Positions 1 to 7,593 of a stretch of DNA of 32,332 bases are shown here, piece after piece; position 1 is the first letter of the stretch, and the number at the start of each line of letters is the position of its first letter. Position numbers and translations under genes: made by a program. Location: the NCBI GenBank assembly GCA_021413705.1, contig JAIOPX010000253.1, positions 1 through 32,332 on the forward strand. Reading direction: 5' to 3'. The DNA comes from Planctomycetota bacterium. Its GTDB lineage: Bacteria; Planctomycetota; Planctomycetia; Pirellulales; UBA7805. The notes under the pieces are model-generated. The model ran no database searches. It saw only the letters and a program-made list of their open reading frames with translations, and was not told the DNA's origin.

Positions 1-1
1 G

Positions 2-277
2 CTGAGCGTGGAGGGTGATGCTGGAGTCGTGGATGCGGCCAGTCTCAATCGCGTCATCCAGGTGCCTGCCGACCAGCGGCAGACTGAATTGGCCGTGGAC
101 CTGCCGACGCAGGCGGCACGAGGCAAAGTGGATCTACGCGTAGCGCTATCCTATTTCTACTGCCAAGATAAAACGGGCGTGTGCAAGGCCGGGAGCGTTG
201 TGTGGCTAGTGCCGGTTCAGGTCACTCCCGACGGGCCAGCGGACGAAGTGTTGCTGGAACACGCGGTTGAACCATAG
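2..277 (+). CDS. C-terminal fragment of an NHL-repeat/thioredoxin-like protein (partial)
   Basis: The reading frame is open from the left edge of the window and stops with TAG at 275-277, so only the last 91 residues are visible. The fragment is a beta-rich domain containing 'YFYCQDKTGVC' followed by 'GSVVWLVPV'. This resembles the C-terminal domain of planctomycete NHLRC2-like proteins (thioredoxin fold plus NHL propeller), which looks like the N-terminal domain of DsbD with two cysteines. The thioredoxin and propeller parts would lie outside the window, so this is family recall, not proof. The stop codon sits inside copy 1 of a palindromic repeat, so the last codons and the stop may have been supplied or trimmed by that element. 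Confidence 0.6.
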   Translation: MSVEGDAGVVDAASLNRVIQVPADQRQTELAVDLPTQAARGKVDLRVALSYFYCQDKTGVCKAGSVVWLVPVQVTPDGPADEVLLEHAVEP

Positions 278-330
278 TATCCATCACGCTCCGCGTGATG
301 ATTTTCCTCACGCGGAGATTGAGGAATACT
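272..330. repeat. Palindromic element family A, copy 1 (decayed)
   Basis: The element starts with CCATAGTATC and carries a perfect hairpin CATCACGC-TCC-GCGTGATG at 282-300. A second, decayed hairpin (CCTCACGCGGAGATTGAGG) follows and then AATACT. Two better-preserved copies lie at 20362-20426 and 24853-24912. The upstream gene's TAG stop is part of the element. A further motif GTCCCGGCCACCCC at 372-385 is the reverse complement of the sequence directly beside copy 2, so the repeat unit may be longer than the double hairpin. Confidence 0.8.
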
Positions 331-395
331 CTACGCTTCCGAGACTTCGTCTCGCCGAAGGCTCGTCTCCAGTCCCGGCCACCCCTGCGTAAATC

Positions 396-1252
396 TCACC
401 GCCTAATCACGGCCCCGCCCCCTGTGAAGAAATTGTCGGCGGCGGCGTTGAGGCCTGTGCCGGCACGCACGTCGAACTGCAGGTTGTTGTTCACCAGGAA
501 TGTGAAACCGCCGTTGAAGTATTGTTGGGGAAGCTCCGTTTGAGACCAGGCTGGCATCAGGGCAAACCATTCGGCATAAGCTCCGACCACTTCAGTTATC
601 GAACAACCCACCGTCAAAGACTGGCCCAATTCCAGATATTGGACGTCGTCATCGTCAACGGCCGCTTCCCCTAGCGTGCTCCCGCCAATGCTCCAGGTGT
701 CGTTCAGATCCCAGCCGTACAAATAGCTGACGCCCGGCAGTACGTAGTGCGAGCCTGGGCCCGTCGGCAGCGTCATGTTGACGATCATGGCCGTTTCGGG
801 CCGCCGTCGTTGAACCCCCACTCGAGTCGCAGTTCAAACCAATCGGCGAACAAACCTTGCCGCAACAAGAGTTCAGGATACGACTGTTGCTGGCTGGTTG
901 TGCCGTTGTTGCGATCCAGCGTGAACGTGTAGCCCATCTCAAGTTGCGACACGCCGTAACCCACCGTCACACTTGCCTCCGTGAAGTCCGGGCGGTCACT
1001 CACCAAAGGTTCATTGATCTTTGGCCCGCCATCGACCGGTGCATCCGGGTTCCACTGGAAGAGCGTTCCTCGGCCCACCTGTTCCAGCGTCTCCGTATCT
1101 TCCTCCCCTTCTTCAGGAGACTCGGTAGGGGGATGAAAGCCCCACAAGCCAAAGATTCCGGCTTCGGAAGAGGACGGCGTGGTCAGGGGCGCGGCACTCA
1201 ACAGCGCGATTAGCCCCAGCTCACAGAGTTGGCGAACTCGTTGATTCAGCAC
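396..1252 (-). pseudogene. Outer-membrane 'transporter' protein (MetA-pathway type), frameshifted and internally deleted
   Basis: Two reading frames on the minus strand together make one protein. The 5' part (GTG at 1252, stop at 785) has a signal-peptide-like start, 'GLWGFHPPTE', 'SDRPDFTEASVTVGYGV' and 'LEMGYTF', ending in 'LRLEWGFNDGGP'. The 3' part (up to about 821, stop at 396) continues with 'ETAMIVNMTLPTGPG', 'LPGVSYLYGWDLND' and 'NGGFTFLVNNNLQFDVRAG', the usual barrel C-terminus. From memory of the family (Phenol_MetA_deg-like), about 25-30 residues between 'WGF/WNY..' and 'PEMALIP' are missing at the junction near 795-815, and the frame changes there. I therefore read it as a recent deletion with frameshift, or an assembly error, in an outer-membrane beta-barrel gene. 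Confidence 0.75.
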
Positions 1253-1300
1253 GATTTTCTGCTTCCGTCAGGGAGCTAGTTCAATGAAATCAGCGCAATG

Positions 1301-1328
1301 GGGCAAATACCCCGTAATGTATTTGCCC
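1301..1328. repeat. Perfect 10-bp inverted repeat between the broken porin gene and rplY
   Basis: GGGCAAATAC at 1301-1310 and GTATTTGCCC at 1319-1328 are exact inverted copies separated by 8 bases. The repeat lies 49 bases upstream of the porin start on the minus strand. It could be an operator or a hairpin in the leader of that gene. No other copy was seen in the window. Confidence 0.6.
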
Positions 1329-1537
1329 TCCATGTATGTATCTGTCATCGAACGCACAAGTCAGTTTTTATGAATCAAAATTATAGTTTTGATTAGCGCA
1401 ATCTCATCTGACAGGCGAAGCGGCGGTTCGCGGATTTCCTTGGGCTTGCAATACTCGTCCGATTGGGCACAATGGTACGATTCCCCCCTGCGTGCCAGCA
1501 TCAAGCGATCACGTGTGGCATCCCAACAAATCATTGA

Positions 1538-1555
1538 GGGGTTCCAGTGAACCCC
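1538..1555 (+). promoter_or_regulatory. Stem-loop in the rplY leader
   Basis: GGGGTTC (1538-1544) pairs with GAACCCC (1549-1555) around the tetraloop CAGT. The stem ends 28 bases before the rplY ATG and does not cover the ribosome binding site (GAGGA, 1573-1577). It could be a protein-binding leader structure or only stabilise the 5' end. There is no U-tract, so it is not an ordinary terminator. Confidence 0.35.
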
Positions 1556-1583
1556 CTGCCGGGCTATTGCGCGAGGAACATAC

Positions 1584-2216
1584 ATGACGGAGCAATTGAA
1601 GGTTGAAACTCGAACCACCACCGGCAAGCGCCATGCGAAGCGCCAGCGTGCCGAAGGGCGTGTGCCGGCAGTGCTTTATGGTCACGGCCAGGAAGTGGTC
1701 GGACTGTCGGTGGAAGCATCTGCATTGGGTGCCGCGATCCGACACGGGGCGCGGCTGGTGGAACTCAGCGGCGCGCTGACGGAAAGCGCGCTGGTTCGGG
1801 CCGTGCAGTGGGACACGTTTGGCACCGAAGTTCTCCATGTGGACTTTACTCGCGTCTCCGCCGATGAACGAATCGAAGTCACCATATCCGTGGACCTGAA
1901 TGGAACGGCCCCTGGCATCAAGCAGGGCGGCGTCGTTCAGCATTTGGTTCATGAAGTGGAAATCGAGTGCCCTGCTGGTGCGATTCCCGAGAAGCTGTTG
2001 TTAAGTGTGAATCATCTAGAACTAGGACAATCCATCTTGGCTTCCGCGATTGAATTGCCTGCTGGTGCAAAGCTCATCTCGGCCGAAGATGCGGTCGTTG
2101 TGCAATGCGAGCTGCCACAGGAAGAAGACGAGCAGGACGCAGGAGCCGCCGGCGCGGCCGAGCCGGAGTTGATCGGACGCAAGGCGGAGGATGGCGAAGA
2201 GGAGAAGGAAGAATAA
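1584..2216 (+). CDS. rplY: Large-subunit ribosomal protein bL25, long CTC/TL5 form
   Basis: The protein has 210 residues. bL25 binds 5S rRNA on the central protuberance. It opens with 'LKVETRTTTGKRHAKRQRAEGRVPAVLYGHGQEV', the family signature, and continues with the second beta domain of the long CTC/TL5 type ('IEVTISVDLNGTAPGIKQGGVVQHLVHEVEIECPA' region) and an acidic tail rich in Glu and Asp. The short E. coli form lacks the second domain. ATG 1584 is preceded by GAGGA six bases away. It is the first gene of a rightward run with pth, rpsF, ssb, rplI and dnaB. The pairing of long L25 with pth is common in many phyla and fits a shared role in translation. Identification is firm. Confidence 0.95.
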   Translation: MTEQLKVETRTTTGKRHAKRQRAEGRVPAVLYGHGQEVVGLSVEASALGAAIRHGARLVELSGALTESALVRAVQWDTFGTEVLHVDFTRVSADERIEVTISVDLNGTAPGIKQGGVVQHLVHEVEIECPAGAIPEKLLLSVNHLELGQSILASAIELPAGAKLISAEDAVVVQCELPQEEDEQDAGAAGAAEPELIGRKAEDGEEEKEE

Positions 2217-2219
2217 ACC

Positions 2220-2244
2220 TCCCTTCTCCTTTGCCGGAGAGGGA
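2220..2244 (+). promoter_or_regulatory. Hairpin covering the pth ribosome binding site
   Basis: TCCCTTCTCC (2220-2229) pairs with GGAGAGGGA (2236-2244) with one bulged T around the loop TTTGCC. The 3' arm is itself the Shine-Dalgarno sequence of pth, whose ATG is at 2253. Folding would hide the site, which could couple pth translation to ribosomes finishing rplY four bases upstream of the stem. It also resembles purine/pyrimidine palindromes found between genes in planctomycetes, so a repeat origin is possible. Confidence 0.45.
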
Positions 2245-2252
2245 GCACAAAT

Positions 2253-2822
2253 ATGAAACTGGTGGTAGGACTGGGAAACCCTGGTCGGAAGTACGAAGGA
2301 ACGCGACACAATATTGGATTTGATGTAGTAGCCGAATTGGTCCGGCGGCACAGCCAAGGGGCCGCGAAAGACGCGTTCTTTGGGAAGCTCGACGACATCG
2401 GTCTCGGCCAGCAGCGCGTGTTGCTGCTGCGTCCGCAAACATTTATGAACTTAAGCGGCAAGAGTGTGCTTGCCGTGCGAGATTTTTATAAACTGACGGA
2501 CGACGATCTATTGATCGTCACCGATGACTTTAACTTGCCGCTGGGCAAGCTCCGCGTCCGAAAGGGAGGGAGCGCCGGCGGTCACAATGGGCTGGAGGAC
2601 GTGATCCGAGTCTTGGGACATAGCGAAATCGCTCGACTCCGCGTAGGAGTTGGTTCGCCGCCGGGCCCGGTTCCGGTGGTCGATTACGTCCTGGGTAAGT
2701 TCACGTCCTCGGAAAAACCAGAAATTGAGTTGGCGATTGTCCGGGGGGCCGATGCCGTGGAAACATGGGTCGCCCAAGGAACCGCCGTGTGTATGAATCA
2801 GTTCAACAAAGACATCAACTAA
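2253..2822 (+). CDS. pth: Peptidyl-tRNA hydrolase
   Basis: The protein has 189 residues, the usual bacterial Pth length. It frees tRNA from peptidyl-tRNAs that drop off ribosomes. The signature 'GLGNPGRKYEGTRHNIGF' is at residues 6-23 with Asn9 and the catalytic His19. 'PQTFMNLSG' supplies the peptide-binding Asn, and 'TDDFNLPLGKLRVRKGGSAGGHNGL' contains the catalytic Asp and the second signature. The start ATG 2253 follows a purine-rich site at 2236-2245 that lies in a predicted hairpin. The gap to rplY is 36 bases and to rpsF 22 bases, so co-transcription is likely. Nothing is missing or unusual in the active site. Confidence 0.97.
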   Translation: MKLVVGLGNPGRKYEGTRHNIGFDVVAELVRRHSQGAAKDAFFGKLDDIGLGQQRVLLLRPQTFMNLSGKSVLAVRDFYKLTDDDLLIVTDDFNLPLGKLRVRKGGSAGGHNGLEDVIRVLGHSEIARLRVGVGSPPGPVPVVDYVLGKFTSSEKPEIELAIVRGADAVETWVAQGTAVCMNQFNKDIN

Positions 2823-2844
2823 GTCAGGCGAGGAGAGACGAAAC

Positions 2845-3291
2845 GTGGCTGAGAACTCTTACGAAGCGATGTTCATCCTGGACTCCAATCGTTACGCCCG
2901 CGAAGCAGCGGACATGACGGGCAAGATCGCCAAGCAAATCGAAAAGCTCGGCGGAGGCGTGCTGGTCAACCGGCTCTGGGACGAGCGGCGGATGGCCTAT
3001 CCCATTGGAGGTCAGCGCAAGGGAACCTACTGGCTGGTCTACTTCAAGGTGGACAGCAGCAAGCTGGCTGAGTTGAACGAGCAGTTGCAGCGTCAGGAAG
3101 GCGTGTTGCGGCATTTAGTGCTCAAGGTAGACGCACGGATCATCGACACCTTGGTGGCCCACGCCAGCAGCCCTGAGCAGAAACCGGCGCCCATCGCCCA
3201 GCCAGGCGCCCGCGATCGAGATGATTACGGCCAGGGCGGAGGTGGAGGCGGCGGCCGTCCTCCTCGGCACCGCCAAGAGGCGGGAGTATAG
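2845..3291 (+). CDS. rpsF: Small-subunit ribosomal protein bS6 with Gly-rich tail
   Basis: The protein has 148 residues. It starts with GTG at 2845, chosen because an AGGAGAG site lies just upstream and 'NSYEAMFILDSNRYA' is the normal S6 start. The ferredoxin-like S6 fold fills about residues 1-100 ('WDERRMAYPIGGQRKGTYWL', then 'LRHLVLKVD'). The rest is a low-complexity tail containing 'GQGGGGGGGRPPRHRQEAGV', which is longer than in E. coli. S6 normally binds rRNA together with S18, but rpsR is not in this cluster. The last codons are part of a 16-bp direct repeat that recurs in the spacer after the stop. Confidence 0.95.
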   Translation: MAENSYEAMFILDSNRYAREAADMTGKIAKQIEKLGGGVLVNRLWDERRMAYPIGGQRKGTYWLVYFKVDSSKLAELNEQLQRQEGVLRHLVLKVDARIIDTLVAHASSPEQKPAPIAQPGARDRDDYGQGGGGGGGRPPRHRQEAGV

Positions 3292-3309
3292 TTGCCAAGA
3301 GGCGGGAGT
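3272..3309 (+). repeat. 16-bp direct repeat across the rpsF stop codon
   Basis: GCCAAGAGGCGGGAGT occurs at 3272-3287, inside the last rpsF codons, and again at 3294-3309 in the spacer. The copies are offset by 22 bases. This looks like a short tandem duplication that includes the rpsF stop. A slip between the copies could change the tail of S6. Confidence 0.7.
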
Positions 3310-3344
3310 CTGAGGCGACACACTAAAGCAACAGGGAGACACAC

Positions 3345-3815
3345 ATGCCCAGCTTCAATCGCGTGATCCTGATTGGCAATCTCACCCGGGATCCAGAACT
3401 GCGCTATATTCCCAGCGGCACGGCGGTAACGGAGATTGGTCTGGCCGTCAACGAGCGCCGCAAAGGACCCAACGGCGAAAAGATTGACGAAGTCAATTTT
3501 ATCGACGTCACGTTGTGGGGACGCACGGCCGAAATCGTGAGTGAGTATTTGGGCAAAGGCTCGCCCGTGCTGGTCGAAGGAAAACTGAAGCAAGATCGCT
3601 GGGAAAAGGACGGGCAGAAGCATTCCAAACTGAAAGTTGTCGGGGACAGAATTGAGTTTATCGGGGGCAAAGAGGGATCGGGTGGTGGCGGAGGTGGCGG
3701 AGGCGGGAGTTACTCCTCCGGCAGCAGCGACGAACCCCAATACAGTTCCGCCGCACCCCCCAGCAGCAGCCGTCAGGCGCCCCCGCCTCCTCCCGATGGC
3801 GATTTGCCGTTTTAA
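3345..3815 (+). CDS. ssb: Single-stranded DNA-binding protein
   Basis: The protein has 156 residues. An OB fold fills residues 1 to about 105: '[28 protein letters not shown]' at the start, then '[31 protein letters not shown]' region and '[10 protein letters not shown]'. A Gly/Ser/Pro linker follows and the protein ends with the acidic, hydrophobic tip 'PDGDLPF', which recruits partner proteins such as Exo I, PriA and RecO in other bacteria. It protects and organises single-stranded DNA during replication and repair. It sits between S6 and L9 as in many bacteria, but rpsR is absent. The ATG follows an AGGGAGAC site. Confidence 0.97.
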   Translation: MPSFNRVILIGNLTRDPELRYIPSGTAVTEIGLAVNERRKGPNGEKIDEVNFIDVTLWGRTAEIVSEYLGKGSPVLVEGKLKQDRWEKDGQKHSKLKVVGDRIEFIGGKEGSGGGGGGGGGSYSSGSSDEPQYSSAAPPSSSRQAPPPPPDGDLPF

Positions 3816-3885
3816 CCATGAACCATTCGCGGGCGCCAAACGCTCGCCTCAACCATCCATTTTTCCTCTCGTGAGTTTTTAAGCC

Positions 3886-4440
3886 ATGCCAGTCGGAAAT
3901 CAGAAAAAAATCCGTCGTCGTCCCCATGCCACCAAGCGCCTCCCCGCCGGTCCTCACGGTGGCGTGGAACTGCTGTTGATTCAATCGGTGGACAACCTGG
4001 GACGCCAGGGTGAAGTAGTCGAGGTTCGCTCCGGCTACGCGTTTAACTACCTACTTCCGCAAGGACTGGCCACGCTGGCCAGCGAACACCACAAGCGGAT
4101 GGTGGAAAAACATCGCAGCCGCTTGGCGCAGATCGAGGAAAGCCGCCTGACAGGGTTGCGCAAACTGGCCGAAGAATTGGGCCGCCAGAGCGTCACCATC
4201 GAGGCCAACGCCAACGACGAAGGTCATCTCTATGGCTCGGTGGGCGCCGCCGAAATCGTCGCCGCGCTGAAGCGCAACGACGTGACCATTGCCGAAGATC
4301 AGGTGCGGCTCAAGGGTCCGCTGAAGGAGCTGGGCCTCTACACCGTGCAGATCCACGTCGGACACGAGATCGAAGGGGAATTGAAAGTCTGGGTCGTCCC
4401 CACCTCGCAAGAAGCTTCCGCCAAGGCTGCGGCCGAGTAG
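3886..4440 (+). CDS. rplI: Large-subunit ribosomal protein bL9 with basic N-terminal extension
   Basis: The protein has 184 residues; typical L9 is about 150. The canonical N domain begins only around residue 27: 'VELLLIQSVDNLGRQGEVVEVRSGYAFNYLLPQGLA'. It is preceded by a basic stretch, 'KKIRRRPHATKRLP'. The central helix (residues about 65-95) and the C-terminal rRNA-binding domain ('GHLYGSVGAAEIVAAL', 'EGELKVWVVP') are present. An alternative GTG start at 3964 would remove the extension, but it has no clear ribosome binding site. I recall similar extensions in planctomycete L9 proteins, so I keep ATG 3886. L9 bridges the L1 stalk base and a neighbouring ribosome. Confidence 0.93.
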   Translation: MPVGNQKKIRRRPHATKRLPAGPHGGVELLLIQSVDNLGRQGEVVEVRSGYAFNYLLPQGLATLASEHHKRMVEKHRSRLAQIEESRLTGLRKLAEELGRQSVTIEANANDEGHLYGSVGAAEIVAALKRNDVTIAEDQVRLKGPLKELGLYTVQIHVGHEIEGELKVWVVPTSQEASAKAAAE

Positions 4441-4517
4441 CAGGGTCGTAAGACTTCGATTTTTCGCGCCTTCCCAGCTCTCGCGAGTTCGGCTGCGCCC
4501 CTACACGGAGGTTCGAC

Positions 4518-5987
4518 ATGGCAACGACCGAGGCAAGGGAGAAAGGGCCATCGGACGGCCAGCGCGGCTCCCGGCGCAGCGGTGAGCAAAGCCTGTTGGA
4601 TCGCCAGCCTCCCTGCAATCTGGAGGCGGAACGAGGAGTCCTGGGCAGCATCCTCATCCTGCCCGAAGTGTGCGATGACGTAGCGCTCACTCTGCGTGCG
4701 GATGACTTCTATGACGACGCCAATCAGCAACTCTATTCGCACATCCTGGCGATGTACGAGCAGGGGCAACGGATCGACCTGACGTTGCTGATCAACCGCC
4801 TGAAGGACGCCGAAGTCTACGACGCGATTGGCGGGGCAGCCTATCTGGCTGAAATAGCCAACAGCGTGCCCACGGCAGCCAATGCCACTTACTATGCCCA
4901 GATCGTGCGCGACAAAGCCACGCTTCGGGCTTTGATCCACGCCGGCACCGAAGTGGTCCGCGAGGCTTATGAGCAATCGAGCGGCGGGGAGCGGATGCTC
5001 AATTTCGCCGAAGAGCGGATGTTCAGCATTCGCGATCAGCGGCAGTCCTCGACGAATACCCGTGAAATTCGGGACGTATTGAAGGAGGCCTGGGAATTGA
5101 TCGACATGCGGATGGAGCATGGCGGCGCCACCGGCGTCCCGACCGGCTTTGTCGATCTCGACAAACTCACCGGCGGATTGCACCCCGCGGAGTTGGTCAT
5201 CATTGCTGGCCGCCCCAGCATGGGCAAAACAGCCTTGGCCACCAACATCGCCGAGAACGTGGCGATCGATGCCCGTGCGCCGACCCTCTTCGTCAGTCTG
5301 GAAATGTCCCGGCTGGAATTAGTGCAACGCATGATGTGTTCCCGCGGCCAGATCGACGGCGAGAAGTTTCGCCGCGGATTTTTAAGCGGAGACGAGCATC
5401 ACAAACTGGTCGAGGTCGGAGCATCGCTCGGCGAGAGCCCCATGTTTATCGACGACTCGCCTACCCGAACCATCACGGAGATCGCAGCTTCCGCTCGGCG
5501 ATTGAAGCGCAAGAACAAGACGCTGGGGTTGATTGTGATCGACTATTTGCAGTTGATTCAGCCCGATGATCCCAGCGATCCGCGGCAAGAGCAGGTGGCG
5601 AAGATGGCTCGCCGGCTGAAGGTGATGGCCCGCGAACTCTCCGTACCGATCATCTGCCTGGCCCAGCTCAATCGTCAGGCCGAAATGACCCGCGACAATC
5701 GCCCCAAAATCAGCCATCTTCGCGAATCGGGCGCCATCGAGCAGGACGCCGATGTGGTGATTCTGGTCCATCGCGAAGAATACTATCTCAGTCCCAATGA
5801 GCGACAGGAGATCAAGGACCAGGGGGATCCCGATCACAAGCTTGGCAGCGCGGAGATCATTCTGGCCAAACAGCGCAACGGCCCCACCGGCGACGTCAAA
5901 GTGCATTGGTTCCAGCAATACACCCGCTTCGCGAACGCCGAGCATCGGCAGTACGACGAATTCTCTTCGTATTCGTCGGAATTCTAA
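4518..5987 (+). CDS. dnaB: Replicative DNA helicase DnaB
   Basis: The protein has 489 residues. DnaB is the hexameric 5'-3' helicase at the replication fork. After a charged N-terminal tail (residues 1-30) comes the DnaB N domain ('PPCNLEAERGVLGSILI'), a linker helix, and the RecA-like domain. The Walker A 'GRPSMGKT' is at residues 231-238, Walker B lies in 'LGLIVIDYLQLI', and the 'LRESGAIEQDADVVILVHR' motif follows. No intein or insertion is present. It ends the translation/replication cluster, 77 bases after rplI. The ATG follows an ACGGAGG site seven bases away. Identification is firm. Confidence 0.97.
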   Translation: MATTEAREKGPSDGQRGSRRSGEQSLLDRQPPCNLEAERGVLGSILILPEVCDDVALTLRADDFYDDANQQLYSHILAMYEQGQRIDLTLLINRLKDAEVYDAIGGAAYLAEIANSVPTAANATYYAQIVRDKATLRALIHAGTEVVREAYEQSSGGERMLNFAEERMFSIRDQRQSSTNTREIRDVLKEAWELIDMRMEHGGATGVPTGFVDLDKLTGGLHPAELVIIAGRPSMGKTALATNIAENVAIDARAPTLFVSLEMSRLELVQRMMCSRGQIDGEKFRRGFLSGDEHHKLVEVGASLGESPMFIDDSPTRTITEIAASARRLKRKNKTLGLIVIDYLQLIQPDDPSDPRQEQVAKMARRLKVMARELSVPIICLAQLNRQAEMTRDNRPKISHLRESGAIEQDADVVILVHREEYYLSPNERQEIKDQGDPDHKLGSAEIILAKQRNGPTGDVKVHWFQQYTRFANAEHRQYDEFSSYSSEF

Positions 5988-6180
5988 AACAGACGTCTCG
6001 GCTCGTCCAGGCGAACAGGCATCGGCTCCCGGAACGCCCGAAAGTTACCACCCGCCAGACGGGGTGTTGCGGCCTAATCGCTCCATTCGTCCCAGCCGGA
6101 CACTGCGGAAAATCGCTATTTTGACGCTGCGCCAGCCGTGGGCTAGATATCTCTAGACAACTGCTGGCAATTAGGAAGTT

Positions 6181-7353
6181 ATGAATACAACGAGCGTGCC
6201 ACTGATTCAGCCGGATTCCGCCAGTCTCATTTTGCACGCGGGAACCGAGCTACGTCGCGCCGACGCACAGCCAGGGCTGACGGCGGAACGCCTGCGATTG
6301 GAAGGGCTGAGCCAGGAGTTGGAAGAAGCCTACCTGCAATTGGTCCATCAGCGTGGCGAGTTGGCAGTTCAAGCAGCTCAACTCGACCAGCAGCAGCGGC
6401 GTCTGGAACATGCGCTGCGCCATGTCGATCAAGAACAGACGGATGTCGATGCGCAGCGCATCCGCCTTCGCTCGCAGCGGCGCCGCGTCAGCGATTCGCT
6501 CAAACAGCGAAAAGCCGAGTTACTATCTCAACTTCAACAGTTCCACGCAGCGCTGGCGGAGGCTAATGTGCAGCCGGCGGATTCCACCGGCCAAGTTGCC
6601 CAGTTGCAGCGCGAGCGCGACGACTTGCTGCAACGCCTGGAGGGAGTCGAAGCGAAACAGTTGGCCGTTGAGGAGAACGCCGACCCAAAAGCCGACGACG
6701 ATAAAACGTATGAGTTGCGCCGCCGCTTCGAAATGGCCGTGGAAGACATGCGCGCCTACAAGCACCGGGTGGAGGAGCTCGAAGAGCAACTGGCCCAGCG
6801 GCCCAGGAGCGTCGAAAAGGCGCCGGCCACTGGCCCGCTGAACTGGGCCCAGCAGAAAGCGAACATGCTCGCTTCGTTGGAAACCGACATGGCCGGAACG
6901 GACCAAAAAAGCATCGACAACCGCCTGACCGTTGAAGGGGCGGTGCGAATCACCGATGAAGTGGTCGCCGCCAAAGAACAGGAAATCCAGCAGTTGCGGC
7001 AGCAATTGGATGAGCTGCGGGCACAACGATCCACGGCCAGCGCCCAGGACGCCGGCATCGCTGCCGTCCTCGACCACGATGCCGTGGTAGCCGCCGAGCG
7101 AGAACGGCTACGCAAACTGCAGGAATCGGTATTGGAGAAGCAACGCACCGCCGAAGTGGAGTTGGCCGTGGAACGGGCAAAAATCGCCCGGCAGCGTGTG
7201 GAAATGGAAGACCGAATGCACGCCTTGGAATCGGACCTGGCCCATCGGCAGGGAAGCACCGTGGCCAGCGACAATGCCGCCCCCGTCTCTCGATCCTTGC
7301 GGGGTCGTTGGCTTGCCCGCCTCGGTCTCAAGGACGGCGACGGCGGAGCGTAA
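6181..7353 (+). CDS. Coiled-coil protein of unknown function
   Basis: The protein has 390 residues and no family I can name. Most of residues 25-370 is predicted coiled coil, rich in Gln, Glu, Arg and Leu, with heptads such as 'LVHQRGELAVQAAQLDQQQ' and 'EQEIQQLRQQLDELRAQ'. It has no signal peptide or membrane segment. A basic C-terminus ('SLRGRWLARLGL') could be an anchor or interaction tail. The spacer from dnaB is 193 bases and holds nothing recognisable, so it may have its own promoter. Similar long coiled-coil proteins of unknown role are frequent in planctomycetes. A structural or scaffold role is only a guess. Confidence 0.75.
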   Translation: MNTTSVPLIQPDSASLILHAGTELRRADAQPGLTAERLRLEGLSQELEEAYLQLVHQRGELAVQAAQLDQQQRRLEHALRHVDQEQTDVDAQRIRLRSQRRRVSDSLKQRKAELLSQLQQFHAALAEANVQPADSTGQVAQLQRERDDLLQRLEGVEAKQLAVEENADPKADDDKTYELRRRFEMAVEDMRAYKHRVEELEEQLAQRPRSVEKAPATGPLNWAQQKANMLASLETDMAGTDQKSIDNRLTVEGAVRITDEVVAAKEQEIQQLRQQLDELRAQRSTASAQDAGIAAVLDHDAVVAAERERLRKLQESVLEKQRTAEVELAVERAKIARQRVEMEDRMHALESDLAHRQGSTVASDNAAPVSRSLRGRWLARLGLKDGDGGA

Positions 7354-7394
7354 AGAAGCCGATACTCCGCGTGGCGAGCCGCAGGCGTAAGTCG

Positions 7395-7463
7395 TAGGGT
7401 GGGTGCTTGCACCCACCAATGCTTGGCTTGGCTCAAACATCGTGGGTGCAAGCATCCACCCTA
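7395..7463. repeat. Palindromic element family B (69 bp, 22-bp terminal inverted repeats)
   Basis: The left arm at 7395-7416 begins TAGGGTGGGTGCTTGCACC. The right arm at 7442-7463 is its inverse with one mismatch in 22, and the arms are 25 bases apart. The left arm is itself partly palindromic (GGGTGCTTGCACCC). It sits 42 bases after the coiled-coil gene. It resembles REP/MITE-type elements. Strong folding could also end transcription before msrA. Confidence 0.8.
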
Positions 7464-7593
7464 TTTCTGAAGCCTGGGCTCCAGCGGCCTGGATGCCGCA
7501 AGATCACCCCCGGCCCTTGGCAACTTCCCCCAAATCGACGATCTTGCAGATGCCTGATTGGCCTTTGTTTCTATTTGGATGGGAGAAATGTCT

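Larger units (their letters stand above)
1253..1583. other. Divergent intergenic region upstream of the porin remnant and rplY
   Basis: This 331-base stretch has no convincing gene. Besides the 10-bp inverted repeat at 1301-1328 it holds a second inverted repeat, AATCAAAA (1373-1380) and TTTTGATT (1387-1394), in an A/T-rich patch. It also holds a GC-rich leader hairpin at 1538-1555. A possible rplY promoter is TTGCAA at 1446-1451 with CACAAT at 1468-1473, 16 bases apart, which is only a modest match to consensus. Confidence 0.5.

Noticed and set aside
295-543. 82-codon plus-strand ORF after copy 1 of family A
   Set aside because: It runs through the repeat and opposite the porin remnant, with Arg/Pro-rich shadow composition.
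4338-5183. 281-codon minus-strand ORF
   Set aside because: It lies opposite rplI and dnaB and has no domain; a shadow of those genes.
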